The notes beneath the pieces were generated by a model, which saw only the letters and a program-made list of their open reading frames with translations, made no database searches and was not told the DNA's origin. The position numbers and the translations under genes were made by a program. A stretch of DNA of 39,020 nt from Helochares maculicollis (Eukaryota > Arthropoda > Insecta > Coleoptera > Hydrophilidae): NCBI GenBank assembly GCA_033557835.1, contig JAWQRO010000437.1, positions 1 through 39,020 of the forward strand, written 5' to 3'. Shown here one piece after another: positions 36,451 to 39,020 of the stretch (its first letter is position 1; every line of letters starts with the position of its first letter).

Positions 36451-37269
36451 TTTAAAGTGAACAAATCCGAGTGTATTCCACCAAACACACAGAAGTGTCT
36501 TTTTGGGGTGTAAACCCGGCTTTTCTGTAGTTTGTGGTAATTCATTTCAGCTGAGCCACTGCCTTTTGTGATTCGGGTTGTCGTACAGGACCCATTTTTT
36601 GTTTCTAGTGATCAAGCGATCAAAAAGCGTTGCACGTGATGGACCAGTTGGATTTATTCTGTTCGGATAGATTATGGGAGACCCAAACACCAGCTCTGTT
36701 TATTTTTCCAATCTGCGGCAAATGTTCTTGGATGGTTGACCAAAGTTGGTTAAGGCTGATTGAAAGTTCCTAAATTATTTGACATGGATTTGCTTCCACT
36801 TTTGCCCTTAGCACGTCGTTATCTAATGTTGTTGGTCTTCCTAATCAATGGGCGTCCGAGAGTTCTAAATTGCCTGATCTGAACTTGGAGGACCATCTTT
36901 GACATTTTCGAACGTCCAATGCCCTTGGATAAACATCGCAAATGTTTTTAGTCGCAGCAGTTACCCTTGCGAAACTCAAAAAGCAGTCAATGCCGGATAT
37001 GCTCTTCTGGTATTTAGCTGGCCATTTCACCCCAAGTTGCAAAAAAGGTCTAATTCTCAATTATACACAAGCAAATATGATACAATAACCTCACAATCTC
37101 TTTGAAACGCCTTCCAAGTACGTAATGAGCTACCAAATGACAATCAAATATCGACATGCGCAAAAACAACATTACTTTCTGGTCCCCTTATTAGTTTGAA
37201 CTTAATCGTTACCCTTGATCTTGTGCTATGGGCAGACTGATGACTTAAAAAATCATATATATATCTATT

Positions 37270-39020
37270 ATTATAAATGCAATATCTATTATTGATTTGC
37301 CTCTTGCAAACCTATCAAAGAATGAAGACAAGTTCCAAGCAGTACTAAACTCAAAAATCAAAGATCTAAACAACCCAAAACTAGACTTAATGGAGCAAAT
37401 TAAAAATACTGGAAAAAGAATAGGAGGTACAATCAAGAACAAGGTAATCAAGAAATTGTCAGACAATACCAAAATTCTCATGAAACAAAGACGAGAAATG
37501 AAGAGAAACTCGGACAATAACAATCGAATCATTTTCGTGGAATTGTGCAAAACAATCAGGAAGAAGATTGCTGAAGATATCAAGATTTACAACGAAAATC
37601 TAGTTGAAGAAGCAATTACCAACCGAGAAAGTTACGAGAAAGCCAAGTATAAACTAATACTTGGCAACAAACAAATACTAGCTATGATTGACAGCAACAA
37701 TACACGAATCACAAATAGAGCTGAAATCCTTGAGTATGTGGTCAACTTCTACGAGGAACTATACGCAGCCCCTAACAATACACAACTGAACAATACAACT
37801 ACCAGCTGTCCGCCAACAGTCCTACTTTCTGAAGTACAAATGGCCCTAAAAAGCATGAAAAATGGAAAGGCAGCAGGAAATGACGGAATAACTGCTGAAA
37901 TACCAAAACTAACAGGCACCAAAACCCTGGAATACCTGGCAACACTATACACCTAATGCTTAAAGGAAAAGAAAATCCCTGACCACTGGATCAAAGCTAC
38001 CATAATCCTAATCCACAAGAAAGGTAGCAAAGAAGACATTAAAAATTACCACTCCATAAGTCTCATACCAGTAGTATATAAAATCCTCACAAAGATAATC
38101 AACAACCGGATTCAATCTACACTAAGTTCTGCCCAACGAAGAGAACAAGCTGGATTCCGAAAGGGCTTCCAATGAACCAATGAATACACATTACCACTGT
38201 CATTAGCATTCATTGACTTCGAGAGCATTCGACTCGGTAATGCCACAAGCAATAACAAATGCCCTGACAGAACAAGGTGTAGACAAAACATATATACAAC
38301 TACTGAATAACATCAACAAAGAGCTAAAGCGGCTGTTAAACTCCATAAAGAAACTAGGTAATTCTCTGTAAGCAAAGGAGTAAGACAGGGAGACTCAATA
38401 TCCCCCAGTGTATTCACAGCCACCCTAGAACATGCGTTCAGAAGGTTAAACTGGGACAACTACGGATTGTGTATAAACGGAGAAAGCCTCAACAACCTTC
38501 TCTTCGCCGACGACATAGTCCTGATAGCAAATGACTCCGCCAATCTCCAAATAATGCTAAACGAACTAGCTTTAGTCAGTCGGGAAGTAGGTCTAAAGAT
38601 AAACCTCTCTAAGACGAAGGTGATATTCAACGAATTCACAAATAAAACATACATCACCATTGAGGGCACCACCTTAGAAACTGTTGACGAATACATATAT
38701 CTCGGTCAACTAATAAATATATTAGGATCCTTACTTCCAGAAATCAATAGAAGAATTAAACTTGCATGGAGAGCATTTGGACGAAACTCTATAATATTCA
38801 AATCCAAAATGCCCCTTCACTTAAACAGCAGAACATTCGGCCAATGTATCCTTCCAGTCTTAACTTACGGCTGCGAAACCTGGACTCTTAATGCAACCGT
38901 TACAAATAAGTTAGCCACTACCCAAAGATCAATGGATAGATCAATGTTAGGCATTATAAAGAGAGATCGAAAAAGAAACACATGGATTAGAGATAAGACC
39001 GAAATAACAGACATAATCCA
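37270..39020 (+). mobile_element. 5'-truncated RTE-like LINE, runs off window end
   Basis: The first frame (to a TAA at 37954-37956) holds the linker between endonuclease and reverse transcriptase and the first RT block (MKNGKAAGNDGITAE near 37852-37900). It has no natural Met and no endonuclease, so the left side is truncated near 37270. The same frame continues past the stop (IPDHWIKATIILIHKKGS, ISLIPVVYKILTKIINNRI, EQAGFRKGF) to a TGA at 38173-38175. Part of the segment before motif A is lost, a frameshift near 38225 interrupts AFIDFE...FDSV, and then VSKGVRQGDSISPSVF (38365-38415) and FADDIVL (38503-38523) follow. The thumb and C-terminal part (VLTYGCETWTL near 38855-38890; RSMLGIIKRDR near 38938-38970) matches RTE-clade elements. 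Two stops plus a frameshift show it is inactive. Confidence 0.92.
37297..37953 (+). pseudogene. LINE polyprotein fragment (linker and RT start)
   Basis: This is the longest open stretch in the window (219 codons). It is Lys/Asn-rich and helical in its first 120 residues, as in the spacer of RTE polyproteins. AEILEYVVNFYEELYA (about 37720-37770) then leads to the RT entry block KSMKNGKAAGNDGI. It terminates at a TAA after which the family sequence continues in the same frame, so the stop is a mutation within the gene and not its natural end. Confidence 0.88.

Larger units (their letters stand above)
35576..37190 (-). mobile_element. Full-length dead mariner (DD34D family) interrupted by a solo LTR
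   Basis: The ends are inverted repeats: TTAGGGGCACCGGAAAGCAA at the left (35576) and its counterpart at the right (reverse complement TAAGGGGACCAGAAAGTAAT, ending about 37190), next to TA. Without the 376-bp LTR and its 5-bp duplication the element is about 1.23 kb, normal for mariner. The transposase reads on the minus strand in broken frames. The N-terminal helix-turn-helix part is at 36845-37060 (CDVYPRALDVRKCQRWSSKF). The first catalytic region reads TRNKKWVLYDN, with Asn (36601-36603) where the family has Asp. HDNARPH (Asp at 36325-36327) and YSPDIAQSD (Asp at 36220-36222) are 34 residues apart. Stops and frameshifts separate these parts. The copy cannot encode active enzyme. Confidence 0.95.

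Noticed and set aside
37245..38696. Minus-strand open frames opposite the LINE
   Set aside because: They are shadows of the RTE-like coding strand, which carries all recognisable RT motifs.

Overview
The window is AT-rich eukaryotic DNA from an animal, most likely an insect or other arthropod. The reasons are a mariner (DD34D) element, an RTE-like LINE, a second LINE with the YHMYADD box, a piggyBac relic, a TTAA-flanked inverted-repeat element and two solo LTRs, all scattered in low-coding DNA. I see no operons, ribosome binding sites, CRISPR arrays, rRNA or tRNA, and no intact host gene. The species cannot be fixed from sequence alone.

Layout. Positions 1-3.1 kb hold decayed short repeats, a solo LTR (1682-2016) and a miniature copy of a repeat family that is expanded further on (2180-2535). 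The minus strand at 4248-4676 has an unusually long Cys-rich open frame that could be a terminal exon. Positions 6.35-8.47 kb hold decayed repeats built around small hairpins. Positions 8.5-12.1 kb show nothing recognisable. At 12.2-15.2 kb there is a tandem array with a period near 22 bp and the core CCTGTAA. After about 4 kb of apparently single-copy DNA, a second array (19.4-21.4 kb) carries the same core on the opposite strand with a period near 15 bp, organised in ~290-bp higher-order units. A long, diverged direct repeat occupies 25.9-27.5 kb.

The right third is a transposon graveyard. It contains a decayed LINE on the minus strand (27.8-29.24 kb), a decayed multicopy gene relic on the plus strand (29.65-30.8 kb), a 903-bp TTAA element with 19-bp inverted ends (31393-32295), a GA-rich 17-bp minisatellite (33.06-33.3 kb) and the C-terminal piece of a piggyBac transposase (33.84-34.1 kb). 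These are followed by a truncated mariner (34.2-34.55 kb), a full-length but dead mariner interrupted by a solo LTR (35576-37190) and a 5'-truncated RTE-like LINE that runs off the window end.

No genes here work together as a pathway. The coherent story is one of insertion, nesting and decay, plus the pair of opposed arrays, which is the least ordinary structure in the window.
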